Shown here piece by piece: positions 7,630-15,112 of a stretch of 33,424 nucleotides of DNA; position 1 is the stretch's first letter, and each line of letters starts with the position of its first letter. The position numbers were made by a program, and so were the translations under genes. Location: NCBI GenBank assembly GCA_023264615.1, contig JAHFLU010000004.1, positions 1-33,424 on the forward strand, written 5' to 3'. The notes beneath the pieces were generated by a model. That model saw nothing but the letters and a program-made list of their open reading frames with translations. It was not told the origin of the DNA and did no database searches. The stretch is from a bacterium. Lineage in GTDB: Bacteria; Patescibacteriota; Minisyncoccia; Phycocordibacterales; VMGT01.

Positions 7630-7860
7630 TTACGTGGCTGCGCTTTTCCGCCGCTCTTTCATCTTCTTTTCTTTCTTTGCAATCGATACAGAAACATTCT
7701 CTACCACCTTACCCCGATATTTTCCGCAAGTACCGCATGCACGGTGGCGCAAATGCGACGCATTGCAATCGGCACACCTCGAGAGACGGGGCTCAACAAG
7801 GGCATGGTGGCTTCTTCGGTTACCCGTATGTGAACGGGTGTGTCTCATTCGGTTTACCAT
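7630..7860 (-). CDS. rpmF: 50S ribosomal protein L32 (bL32)
   Basis: A zinc-ribbon ribosomal protein of the large subunit. Seen: the family block NRRSHHALVEPRLSRC, four zinc-ligand cysteines (29, 32, 42, 45 in CADC...CGTC spacing) and HRACGTCGKYRGK. The N-terminus (MVNRMRHTRSHTGNRR) differs from the usual MAVPKRRTSK type and resembles CPR forms. A basic C-terminal extension (about 56-76) follows the core. First gene of the run rpmF - nusB/Nudix - rnc; its own promoter lies about 50 nt upstream. No Shine-Dalgarno visible. Confidence 0.93.
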   Translation of the reverse strand: MVNRMRHTRSHTGNRRSHHALVEPRLSRCADCNASHLRHRACGTCGKYRGKVVENVSVSIAKKEKKMKERRKSAAT

Positions 7861-7905
7861 AGTGTATGTGGTTACTTGAGCAGCAGATTCTGCCCGTCAC
7901 TTGTC

Positions 7906-7934
7906 ATCATACCCTGCTTTTTTCCGATTGGCAA
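7906..7934 (-). promoter_or_regulatory. rpmF promoter
   Basis: TTGCCA (7929-7934), a 17-bp spacer and TATGAT (7906-7911) on the minus strand, each 5 of 6 to consensus. This would give a leader of about 39 nt before rpmF. Confidence 0.65.
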
Positions 7935-7948
7935 ACATCTAGCTTCAA

Positions 7949-7981
7949 TAAAAAGTGAAGCCCGGAACATAGAGTCCGGGC
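7949..7981 (-). terminator. Terminator of the VWA/substrate-binding gene
   Basis: A 7-bp GC-rich stem (7960-7966 with 7975-7981), an 8-nt loop and a minus-strand T-run (7950-7954) shortly after. It lies about 20 nt past the VWA gene stop and ahead of the rpmF promoter. Confidence 0.75.
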
Positions 7982-8000
7982 CACTGTTGTGAACACATAT

Positions 8001-9809
8001 TTAATAATGCGTTGCGATGCCTTGATACACGGAAATCATTTCTGCGGGAGTATTGCCTTTCCAATACTTTCCATGAGCGGCTGTCGCAATCCTCATCAAA
8101 ACTTTTTCAACACAATCGGACCCGATGCAGATTGTATGAATTTGAACTCCATGCGGATCCCCTTCGCTCGGTGCAAGAATACTTTCAAGCTCCGGAAGAG
8201 TAATTTTACTCTTCGTGTCTTCACCGTCCGAAAGAATTACAATGCCATAGCGGGCATTGTTGCCATTTGCCTTGCGATAGTCAGAGAGCGTTTGATGTGC
8301 CATTTTCACGGCATCATAGAGAGCCGTATCGCCTGAAGCAAGCGTTCCCGCAATATCTTGCGTGAGGCGCTCGCCGATCTCTCTCTTTGTTCCGCGCATG
8401 AGATTCCCATACACAATTCCATCAAACGGTAGCCACAAAAGTGTGTCCGGAAGCTCCATTGCACCCACAAAAGCTTGAGCGCCTTTGACAGCGGCGGCCA
8501 TTTTCTGACCGCGCATACTGCCCGATTTGTCGAACACGAGCGCAACAAACGCACGCTTTTTTAGTTTATGCCATACTGCTTCAATCTGGTCGATCACTAC
8601 CGCATCCGGCAACTCTACTTCTGTGAGCTTTGTTGCGGGATTAGCGCCATATGCAAGCTCTATGGGCGAAAGAAGAGGCGCTTGCGGATCTGCGCCGCGC
8701 ATACCGAGCGCAAGTACTTCCTTCTGCGCTTCGCCCCGCAGAAGATATCGTCTAAATACCTCTGCCGCGGCAATTTGCTCACCGCTTACCCATGAAGCGC
8801 CGTCAAGAATTGCAAACGGATGTCCAACAACAATCGTACGTTTTGAGGGATACACTGATACAAGCGGTTCACGCAAATCATCACTCTTTTGGTTTGCGCG
8901 GATAACATTTGATTCATAGGTGATAACACCATCAAGATATTCCGGTCCGCCCGCAACCATACGTTCCAGAAGCCAAATATCTGACTTGCCTGAATGTACT
9001 TTCGCCTGTTCAATGCGCTCTATGACTTTCCCACATTCGCTTTCCACTGAAACATCCTGCATTTGGAGTCCCGTGGTCTTTTTCGTACCTGCCATGCACA
9101 TTGCAACAATGCCTAAGGTTCCTGAATTCGATTCGCCAAAATAGCCATAGCCCAACTTAAGCGGCCCCCATTCCGGATGACCCGCTCCGCCCCAGCCATT
9201 TTTATCAACAGCAAGCGCCGAGAGCCTCTCCCAACTGCATCCTTCTTTAACCTCAGGCCAACAGCCGAGCGCCTGTGCGCGAGACTGCCACATCGCAAGG
9301 ACAACGGGCGTCCGTACCACAAGAAGAGCATCCTTCTTTACAATCGGCGAATTGTGCATGGCACGCCACTCTTTATTCAGTTTTTTGGTCCATGAAGGCT
9401 CTCCTGGAGACGCAATCGTCGGCTGAATTTTCTCCGCAACAATATGCGCCACCATGGTACCAGACCGATAGTCAACTTTTTTGCCGTCTATCGTTTCCTG
9501 CAGAATCGTAACGCGAATGGGGTGACCATTCGCCTGCCACTCTTCACTTCTACTCGAGTCGTTTTGAAACTGAATTGCCTGTGCATGCAACCATGTCTCT
9601 TTTGTATTCGAACTTACAATTGAGATTGTAATCGGTGTTGCAGACGTTGTCTGAACCGGCATACTTGCCGCCACCTGTCTTTCGCGTTGCTCGACAACAA
9701 TTGTCTGTGTGGAATTACCCTTCCACCAAAACGGAATCGAAGCAACTGCCGCAACTGTCATCAAAGCGAGCAGTAATAGCTCAAAACCACGGCCTTTTCT
9801 TTCTGGCAT
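8001..9809 (-). CDS. Membrane-anchored substrate-binding domain + von Willebrand factor A protein, 602 aa
   Basis: A surface-exposed protein. An uncleaved N-terminal membrane anchor (about 9-29, preceded by MPERKGRG) leads to a periplasmic-binding-protein-like region (about 55-390; elements such as SDIWLLERMVAGGPEYLDGVITYES and VVGHPFAILDGA resemble ABC solute-binding proteins of the extracellular type) and a C-terminal VWA domain (about 418-600). The VWA domain has a complete MIDAS metal site: DKSGSM (Asp427, Ser429, Ser431), Thr495 in SGDTALYD and Asp528 in LSDGED. Such proteins bind ligands or proteins through a divalent metal. Several cysteines in the outside part (GCWPEVKEGC) could form disulfides. 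GAGGAG lies 7 nt before the ATG, which fixes the start. It is a single-gene unit, so no transporter partner is visible. It could serve in adhesion or substrate capture; this is inference. Confidence 0.85.
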   Translation of the reverse strand: MPERKGRGFELLLLALMTVAAVASIPFWWKGNSTQTIVVEQRERQVAASMPVQTTSATPITISIVSSNTKETWLHAQAIQFQNDSSRSEEWQANGHPIRVTILQETIDGKKVDYRSGTMVAHIVAEKIQPTIASPGEPSWTKKLNKEWRAMHNSPIVKKDALLVVRTPVVLAMWQSRAQALGCWPEVKEGCSWERLSALAVDKNGWGGAGHPEWGPLKLGYGYFGESNSGTLGIVAMCMAGTKKTTGLQMQDVSVESECGKVIERIEQAKVHSGKSDIWLLERMVAGGPEYLDGVITYESNVIRANQKSDDLREPLVSVYPSKRTIVVGHPFAILDGASWVSGEQIAAAEVFRRYLLRGEAQKEVLALGMRGADPQAPLLSPIELAYGANPATKLTEVELPDAVVIDQIEAVWHKLKKRAFVALVFDKSGSMRGQKMAAAVKGAQAFVGAMELPDTLLWLPFDGIVYGNLMRGTKREIGERLTQDIAGTLASGDTALYDAVKMAHQTLSDYRKANGNNARYGIVILSDGEDTKSKITLPELESILAPSEGDPHGVQIHTICIGSDCVEKVLMRIATAAHGKYWKGNTPAEMISVYQGIATHY

Positions 9810-9816
9810 AGTATAT

Positions 9817-9822
9817 CTCCTC
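9817..9822 (-). promoter_or_regulatory. Strong Shine-Dalgarno of the VWA gene
   Basis: GAGGAG on the minus strand, 7 nt before ATG 9809. This is one of the best ribosome-binding sites in the window and contrasts with the neighbouring rnhB, which has none. Confidence 0.8.
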
Positions 9823-9862
9823 AGTACGAATCATTCGCGAATCAAACACCATTTCTGCCATG

Positions 9863-9891
9863 AATCTAAAATAATTTGGTCATTTTGTCAA
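9863..9891 (-). promoter_or_regulatory. VWA gene promoter
   Basis: Perfect TTGACA (9886-9891), a 17-bp spacer and TAGATT (9863-9868). The -35 overlaps the rnhB stop codon. The predicted leader is about 47 nt. Confidence 0.6.
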
Positions 9892-10508
9892 ACGACGACG
9901 CTTTTTGTCACACTTTTAAGATAGGAATGGCGATGGATGTCGGAAAGCCCGTAGAGTCTGATCGCCTCATAGTGTACCTTGGTTCCGTAGCCCTTATGTA
10001 TTTCAAAACCATAGAGCGGATAGCGTAATGCAAGCTCTTTCATCTTGCGGTCACGCACAACTTTCGCAGCAATAGATGCAAGCGATATGATTGGTTCTGT
10101 TTCGTCTCCGCGAATAATCGTTTGCTGATCGACAAAGCACGCCGGTGCAAAAATTGAGCCGTCAAGAAGCACCGTGCAGCGCTGCGGGTCGGCTGATATT
10201 TTTTCGAGCACCGAAGCAATACCCTCTGCAACTGCCGCTACAATGCCCCGCGCATCAATGACCGCATGCGACACGAGCCCTACTGCAAATGCGATTTTGT
10301 TTTCTCGGCGAAGCACACACATGTGTTCATACAAGATTTCCCTTTTCTTCTCCGAAAGTTTTTTTGAATCTCGAATACCCGGAAGCAAGGAAAAAATATC
10401 GGCGCAGTCTACTCTCGGCATCATAACCGCACCGACGGCAACCGGACCTGCAAGCGGACCACGGCCTGCTTCGTCAATGCCAACGCAATAAAGAGAATCA
10501 GCTAACAT
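9888..10508 (-). CDS. rnhB: Ribonuclease HII
   Basis: An endonuclease that removes ribonucleotides and RNA primers from RNA-DNA hybrids. Seen: the N-terminal motif GIDEAGRGPLAGP with catalytic Asp12 and Glu13, Asp116 in LLDGS, Asp153 in AAKVVRDR, and the C-terminal block YGFEIHKGYGTKVHYEAI. The length of 206 aa is typical. It is divergent from dnaE across a 69-nt shared promoter region. A -10-like TATGAT ends 7 nt upstream of the ATG and no Shine-Dalgarno is present, so the mRNA is probably leaderless. Confidence 0.96.
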   Translation of the reverse strand: MLADSLYCVGIDEAGRGPLAGPVAVGAVMMPRVDCADIFSLLPGIRDSKKLSEKKREILYEHMCVLRRENKIAFAVGLVSHAVIDARGIVAAVAEGIASVLEKISADPQRCTVLLDGSIFAPACFVDQQTIIRGDETEPIISLASIAAKVVRDRKMKELALRYPLYGFEIHKGYGTKVHYEAIRLYGLSDIHRHSYLKSVTKSVVV

Positions 10509-10515
10509 ATTTCAC

Positions 10516-10521
10516 ATCATA
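10516..10521 (-). promoter_or_regulatory. -10 element of rnhB (TATGAT), near-leaderless
   Basis: TATGAT ends 7 nt before ATG 10508, placing the transcription start at or next to the start codon. No convincing -35. Confidence 0.5.
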
Positions 10522-10539
10522 GCCTGACACACAAATTAA

Positions 10540-10569
10540 TTGAAATCATCTCTCTCTATCCCGTATAAT
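10540..10569 (+). promoter_or_regulatory. dnaE promoter giving a leaderless mRNA
   Basis: TTGAAA (10540-10545), an 18-bp spacer and a perfect TATAAT (10564-10569). The expected start is about 10576, so the ATG at 10572 would hardly be transcribed while ATG 10578 would be at the 5' end. Confidence 0.7.
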
Positions 10570-10577
10570 GAATGCAC

Positions 10578-13500
10578 ATGAAGACACCATTCGTACATCT
10601 CCACACGCACAGCCACTACTCTCTCCTCGACGGTCTTTCAAAAGTGGACGAAATGGTTACGCTTGCAAAAAAGTACGATATGCCCGCAATCGGCCTCACC
10701 GACCACGGCAATATGTACGGCGCAATCGAGTTCTACAAAACCTGCAAAGACGCAAATATCAAACCGATCATTGGCGTCGAGGCATACATCGCAAATCGCA
10801 CGCGATTCGATAAAGAACCGACACTCGATAATAAACGTTATCATCTCACACTTCTCGCAAAAAATAAGACCGGGTATGAAAATCTCATTAAGCTCGTCAC
10901 TGCATCACACCTTGAGGGCTACTATTACAAACCGCGCATGGACATTGATTTGCTGCGCACGCATGCAGAGGGTCTCATCTGTCTCTCCGGCTGTTTCGGC
11001 AGCGAACTCTCCCATGCGCTTCGCAATAAAAACGAGAAAGAAGCGGAGCGCATAGCGCTTCTCTATCAAAATCTCTTTGGAAAAGAAAACTACTTTTTTG
11101 AAATCATGCACCACCCTGGTGTCCCCGGCCTCATGGATGTTCGTACTCAAATTATCGAACTCGGCAAAAAACTAGACATCCCTCTTGTGGCGACGGCAGA
11201 CTCACACTATCTGCATGAGGACGACGGTCGGGCACATGAAACGCTTCTCGCTATCCAAACCAACTCCGACATGAACGACGAAAATAGGTTCTCGATGGCA
11301 TCGGACCATTTCTCCTTCATCAACACAGAGACTGCATACGAATACTTCAAGGATACGCCGGAAGCGGTCGAGAATACGTTCAAGATTGGAGAGATGTGCG
11401 ACATCATACTCGATCTTGGCACGTGGGTCTTTCCTGATGTGCGCATCGAAGAAAGCAAAACGTACGACGACGAGCTTCGCAGGCTTGCTTTTGAAGGCAT
11501 ACAACGAAGGGGTCTCGCGACAACGCCTGAACTAACCGCACGCATGGAACATGAACTTGATGTCATCAAGAGCAAGGGCTACGCGCCATATTTCCTCGTC
11601 GTTGCTGATCTCCTCAAGTTCGCAAAAGAAAATACTATATACACCACCATACGAGGCTCTGTCGCAGGCTCCCTTGTTACGTATCTCCTCGACATTACAA
11701 AAGTAAATCCCCTCGAATACAAACTACCGTTCGAACGATTCCTTAACCCAGAACGCCCGTCTCCGCCCGATATCGACATGGACTATGCCGATAACCGACG
11801 CGACGAGATGATCCAGTACGCAAAAGATAAATACGGCGCAGACAAAGTGGCGCAAATCGGTACTTTCGGTACGATGCTCGCGCGCGGTGTCGTCCGCGAC
11901 GTCGCCCGGGCACTCGGACATCCCTATAACGTCGGCGACCGCATCTCAAAACTCATCCCACTCGGCTCCCAAGGATTCCCCATGACACTTGACCGCGCTC
12001 TCGAAATGGATCCTGAACTCGCCACTATGTACAAGACCGAAGCAACCGTCAAAGAGATCATCGACCTCGGTAAAAAACTTGAAGGCTGCGTGCGGCATGT
12101 TTCCGTGCATGCTGCCGGTGTTGTCATCGCTCCCACGTCTCTTACCGCATTCACACCGACACAATTTGACCCCAAAGGAGGAAAAATTATTACGCAGTAT
12201 GACATGCACGCCGTTGAAGATGCCGGCCTTCTAAAATTCGATTTTCTTGGCATCCGCAATCTTTCCATCCTTGCTGACGCCGTCGCTATCGTCAAAAGAG
12301 AGCATAACATCGATCTTAACATCGAACAGATTCCCCTTGATGACGCAAATACATTCACCATGCTTGCCAAAGGCGAGACCATGGGATTATTCCAGCTCAA
12401 TGGTACTGGTATGACACGCTATCTTATGGAACTCAAACCATCATCCATCCATGATATCAACGCAATGGTGGCACTCTACCGGCCGGGACCCATGGAATGC
12501 ATTCCACAATACATTGAGCGTAAACACGACCCATCGCGGATCACCTATCTTGATCCCCGCATGAAGGGCATCCTTTCGCAGTCCTATGGTGTCATCACGT
12601 ATCAGGACGATGTGCTGCTCATTGCTATCGAACTCGCCGGATATTCGTGGCTCGAAGCAGACAAACTCCGCAAGGCAATGGGAAAGAAAATTCCCGCAGT
12701 CATGGAAGCCGAAAAAGAAAAGCTTAAGAAAGGCCTTATCAAAAATGGCATGACGCCTGAAAAAGCAGCACAACTTTGGCTCCTTATCGAACCCTTCGCC
12801 GCATACGGATTCAACAAAGCGCACGCAGCAAGTTACGGCCGCGTGGCGTACCAAACCGCATACATGAAAGCAAACTATGCCGTCGAATACATGAGCGCTG
12901 TCCTCACCGCTGAATCCGGCGACGTAGAAAAGGTCGCAGAAATCGTCGCAGAGTGCAAACGTATGGGTATCCCTGTGCTTCCGCCGGACGTGAATGAGAG
13001 CTTTGGTCAATTCACAATCGTCCGGGGAAACAGCGGGTCCAAAATCCGGTTCGGCCTTTTCACGATTAAAAATTTCGGTGAAGGCATCGGCACTGCGATT
13101 ATCGAAGAACGTGAGCGAAAAGGAAAGTTTACGTCGCTCACTAATTTCCTTGAGCGTATTAAAAACCGCAATCTCAACAAAAAATCTCTCGAAGCACTTA
13201 TTCAATGCGGTGCATTTGATGCGTTTGAAGAACGCGGCATTATGCTCGGCAATATGGATATGCTCCTCGCGTACAACAAGGAAGCCGTCAATAACGATGG
13301 AACACAGGTTTCGCTCTTTGGTGCTCTTCCTGCAAGTATGGTATCCACGCTGCGTCTTCTGCCGACAGAGCCCATGCCTGCCCACGAAAAACTCCGTTTC
13401 GAGAAAGAGCTCCTCGGCTTGTATATCTCCGGTCACCCCCTCGAGGCACACCGAGCAAAACTTGAAGAACGAAAGACCAATCTCAAAATGCTCCGTGAGC

Positions 13501-13757
13501 AATCCCACGAAGGCATGCTTGCTATCGCATGCGGTCTCGTCGGCAGTACCAAACAAACTTTCACGAAACGCGGTGACAAAATGCTCTTTCTCACGGTCGA
13601 AGATATGACCGACAACTTAGAGATCGTCGTCTTTCCAAAAGTACTCCTTGAGTTCGGTGAATTACTCCAAGCTGAAAGCTGCGTTTCAATCAAAGGCAAA
13701 ATGTCCAAGAGAAACGGAACACTTTCGATGATTGCTGAAGCAGTGAAAGCCCTCTAA
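10578..13757 (+). CDS. dnaE: DNA polymerase III alpha subunit
   Basis: The replicative polymerase. Start ATG 10578 (MKTPFVHLHTHS) is chosen over ATG 10572 because a perfect TATAAT ends at 10569. Seen: an N-terminal PHP domain (about 1-280) with its metal-ligand motifs kept (HLHTH at 7-11, LTDHGN, GVEAY, ATADSHYL), unlike E. coli DnaE where several are lost, so it may have its own 3'-5' proofreading activity. The palm has PSPPDIDMDYADNRRDE with catalytic aspartates, then HVSVHAAGVVIAP and LYRPGPM. An HhH region follows, then a clamp-binding motif QVSLFG (13309-13326) and a C-terminal OB fold. The length of 1059 aa is slightly short compared with E. coli (1160). It is a single-gene unit with a hairpin terminator. 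Confidence 0.97.
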   Translation: MKTPFVHLHTHSHYSLLDGLSKVDEMVTLAKKYDMPAIGLTDHGNMYGAIEFYKTCKDANIKPIIGVEAYIANRTRFDKEPTLDNKRYHLTLLAKNKTGYENLIKLVTASHLEGYYYKPRMDIDLLRTHAEGLICLSGCFGSELSHALRNKNEKEAERIALLYQNLFGKENYFFEIMHHPGVPGLMDVRTQIIELGKKLDIPLVATADSHYLHEDDGRAHETLLAIQTNSDMNDENRFSMASDHFSFINTETAYEYFKDTPEAVENTFKIGEMCDIILDLGTWVFPDVRIEESKTYDDELRRLAFEGIQRRGLATTPELTARMEHELDVIKSKGYAPYFLVVADLLKFAKENTIYTTIRGSVAGSLVTYLLDITKVNPLEYKLPFERFLNPERPSPPDIDMDYADNRRDEMIQYAKDKYGADKVAQIGTFGTMLARGVVRDVARALGHPYNVGDRISKLIPLGSQGFPMTLDRALEMDPELATMYKTEATVKEIIDLGKKLEGCVRHVSVHAAGVVIAPTSLTAFTPTQFDPKGGKIITQYDMHAVEDAGLLKFDFLGIRNLSILADAVAIVKREHNIDLNIEQIPLDDANTFTMLAKGETMGLFQLNGTGMTRYLMELKPSSIHDINAMVALYRPGPMECIPQYIERKHDPSRITYLDPRMKGILSQSYGVITYQDDVLLIAIELAGYSWLEADKLRKAMGKKIPAVMEAEKEKLKKGLIKNGMTPEKAAQLWLLIEPFAAYGFNKAHAASYGRVAYQTAYMKANYAVEYMSAVLTAESGDVEKVAEIVAECKRMGIPVLPPDVNESFGQFTIVRGNSGSKIRFGLFTIKNFGEGIGTAIIEERERKGKFTSLTNFLERIKNRNLNKKSLEALIQCGAFDAFEERGIMLGNMDMLLAYNKEAVNNDGTQVSLFGALPASMVSTLRLLPTEPMPAHEKLRFEKELLGLYISGHPLEAHRAKLEERKTNLKMLREQSHEGMLAIACGLVGSTKQTFTKRGDKMLFLTVEDMTDNLEIVVFPKVLLEFGELLQAESCVSIKGKMSKRNGTLSMIAEAVKAL

Positions 13758-13777
13758 AAGCCTATTCCACGTCTTGT

Positions 13778-13803
13778 GCACATTAAAAATATGTGCTATT
13801 TTT
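13778..13803 (+). terminator. dnaE terminator
   Basis: A 6-bp stem (13778-13783 with 13791-13796), a 7-nt A-rich loop and a T-rich tail (13797-13803). Modest strength. Confidence 0.55.
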
Positions 13804-13813
13804 CGGTTGGAAA

Positions 13814-13842
13814 TTGGAAAATAGTGCAGTCTGCTCCACAAT
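13814..13842 (+). promoter_or_regulatory. Possible promoter of the amino-acid dehydrogenase gene
   Basis: TTGGAA (13814-13819), a 17-bp spacer and CACAAT (13837-13842). The predicted leader is about 33 nt and ends in a strong Shine-Dalgarno. The -10 matches consensus at only 4 of 6 positions. Confidence 0.4.
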
Positions 13843-13867
13843 CACCACAATGAATGCCTCACTTTCA

Positions 13868-13875
13868 GGAAGGAG
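13868..13875 (+). promoter_or_regulatory. Shine-Dalgarno GGAAGGAG selecting a GTG start
   Basis: GGAAGGAG with a 6-nt spacer to GTG 13882. It explains the use of GTG; no in-frame ATG fits better. Confidence 0.8.
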
Positions 13876-13881
13876 TACCTC

Positions 13882-14994
13882 GTGGAAAAGATCCCAAAGG
13901 TAACGCATCATCGTAGATGCGAACAAATGATCGAGCTGTACTACCAGAAAACAGACTTACGCGGTGTTATCTGCATACATGATTCCTCATGCGGCCCTGC
14001 CACGGGGGGAACACGGCTTTGGCCATATAAAAACGATCAAGAAATGCATGCGGATGTTCTTAGCCTTGCACGGGCAATGACCAAAAAGTGTGCAATCCAC
14101 GGACTTTCTCATGGTGGGGGTAAAGCGGCATTTAATCGTAGTCCGAAAGACGGCATGACGGAAGAAGAGTTGCGCTGGTATGCAAACGAGCTCGAGAACT
14201 TAGGCGGCCACTTTTGCACCGGCGAAGATATTGGTTTTACCGTTGACTATGTGAACTACATGTCGCAGTTCACAAACCACGTCACGGGTAAATCAAAAGA
14301 GCTCGGGGGCGGAGGTGATCCGTCTTTGCGTACTGCCCACGGACTTTTGCTTGGTATGTGTGCATGTCTCGTTTTCCATGTCCCCGAAAGTACTACAACG
14401 CGATTGCTCGGAAGATATACGTATATGATCCAGGGTGCAGGAAAGGTCGGTTTGCCCGTCATTAAATCTCTGGTTCAGACGGGAGCAAAAGTATTTTTCT
14501 GCGACACAAACGAAACACAGGCACAGCGTGTGCAAGAAATGTTTGGAGCGGCCATACTTGTACCCGCAACAGAAGTTTTTAATCATCACATAGATTTCTT
14601 TGTTCCTTGTGGAAAGGGCGGAACCGTCAATAAGGAAACGATTCCCAAGATCACTGCAACTGGCTGTACCTATATCGTGCCCTCCGCAAATAATGTTCTC
14701 CAAAATCCAGATGCGGATGCAAAACTACTCAAAAAAGCTGGTATCCTGTTTGTACCTGATTATGTCGTCAACGGCGGCGGCATGATCAATATCGCATCGG
14801 AAATGCTTCCCGGCGGGTATTCTGATCTTTGGGCGAAACAAAAAACGGACAATATTTTTGATCTGGTTCTCACAATTTTTAACGAAGCAGAACAAACAGG
14901 AAGGACTACCGTCGCGATTGCGGATGCAATGGCACGATCCTACCTCGCAAAAAAGAAGCGTGAGCGTAAAAAATTTTCCCTCGGATACGCATAA
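13882..14994 (+). CDS. Glu/Leu/Phe/Val dehydrogenase family, leucine/valine dehydrogenase type
   Basis: An NAD(P)-dependent enzyme that interconverts a branched-chain (or related) amino acid and its 2-oxo acid plus ammonia. Seen: substrate-domain motifs CGPATGGTRLWPY (37-49), AMTKKCAIHGLSHGGGKAAF (65-84) with the lysines that bind and activate substrate (Lys69, Lys81), GEDIGFTVDYVNYM, and a Rossmann motif IQGAGKVGLPVI (about 184-195). VPDYVVNGGGMINIASE matches the leucine-dehydrogenase C-terminal signature. The length of 370 aa is normal for this subgroup and too short for hexameric GDH. GTG start with strong Shine-Dalgarno. It is a single gene between dnaE and thrS with its own terminator. 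The exact substrate cannot be told from sequence; glutamate is less likely than leucine or valine. Confidence 0.85.
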   Translation: MEKIPKVTHHRRCEQMIELYYQKTDLRGVICIHDSSCGPATGGTRLWPYKNDQEMHADVLSLARAMTKKCAIHGLSHGGGKAAFNRSPKDGMTEEELRWYANELENLGGHFCTGEDIGFTVDYVNYMSQFTNHVTGKSKELGGGGDPSLRTAHGLLLGMCACLVFHVPESTTTRLLGRYTYMIQGAGKVGLPVIKSLVQTGAKVFFCDTNETQAQRVQEMFGAAILVPATEVFNHHIDFFVPCGKGGTVNKETIPKITATGCTYIVPSANNVLQNPDADAKLLKKAGILFVPDYVVNGGGMINIASEMLPGGYSDLWAKQKTDNIFDLVLTIFNEAEQTGRTTVAIADAMARSYLAKKKRERKKFSLGYA

Positions 14995-15027
14995 AACGTA
15001 CGCCATCATATTCAAAACAAAGAACCA

Positions 15028-15061
15028 CCCCCGAACTCTACATTCGGGGGTTCGCCTTTTA
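15028..15061 (+). terminator. Strong terminator after the amino-acid dehydrogenase
   Basis: An 8-bp stem with five consecutive C-G pairs (15028-15035 with 15043-15050), a 7-nt loop and a T-rich tail to 15061. Confidence 0.85.
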
Positions 15062-15112
15062 TAACACATCCGTTCATGGTTAAATAGATTCTATTCAAGC
15101 AAACAGCCGTAT

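Noticed and set aside
12441-13556. 371-codon open frame antisense to dnaE
   Set aside because: dnaE is certain on the + strand. The antisense frame has no ribosome site or family motif, and its amino-acid composition mirrors the opposite-strand codons.
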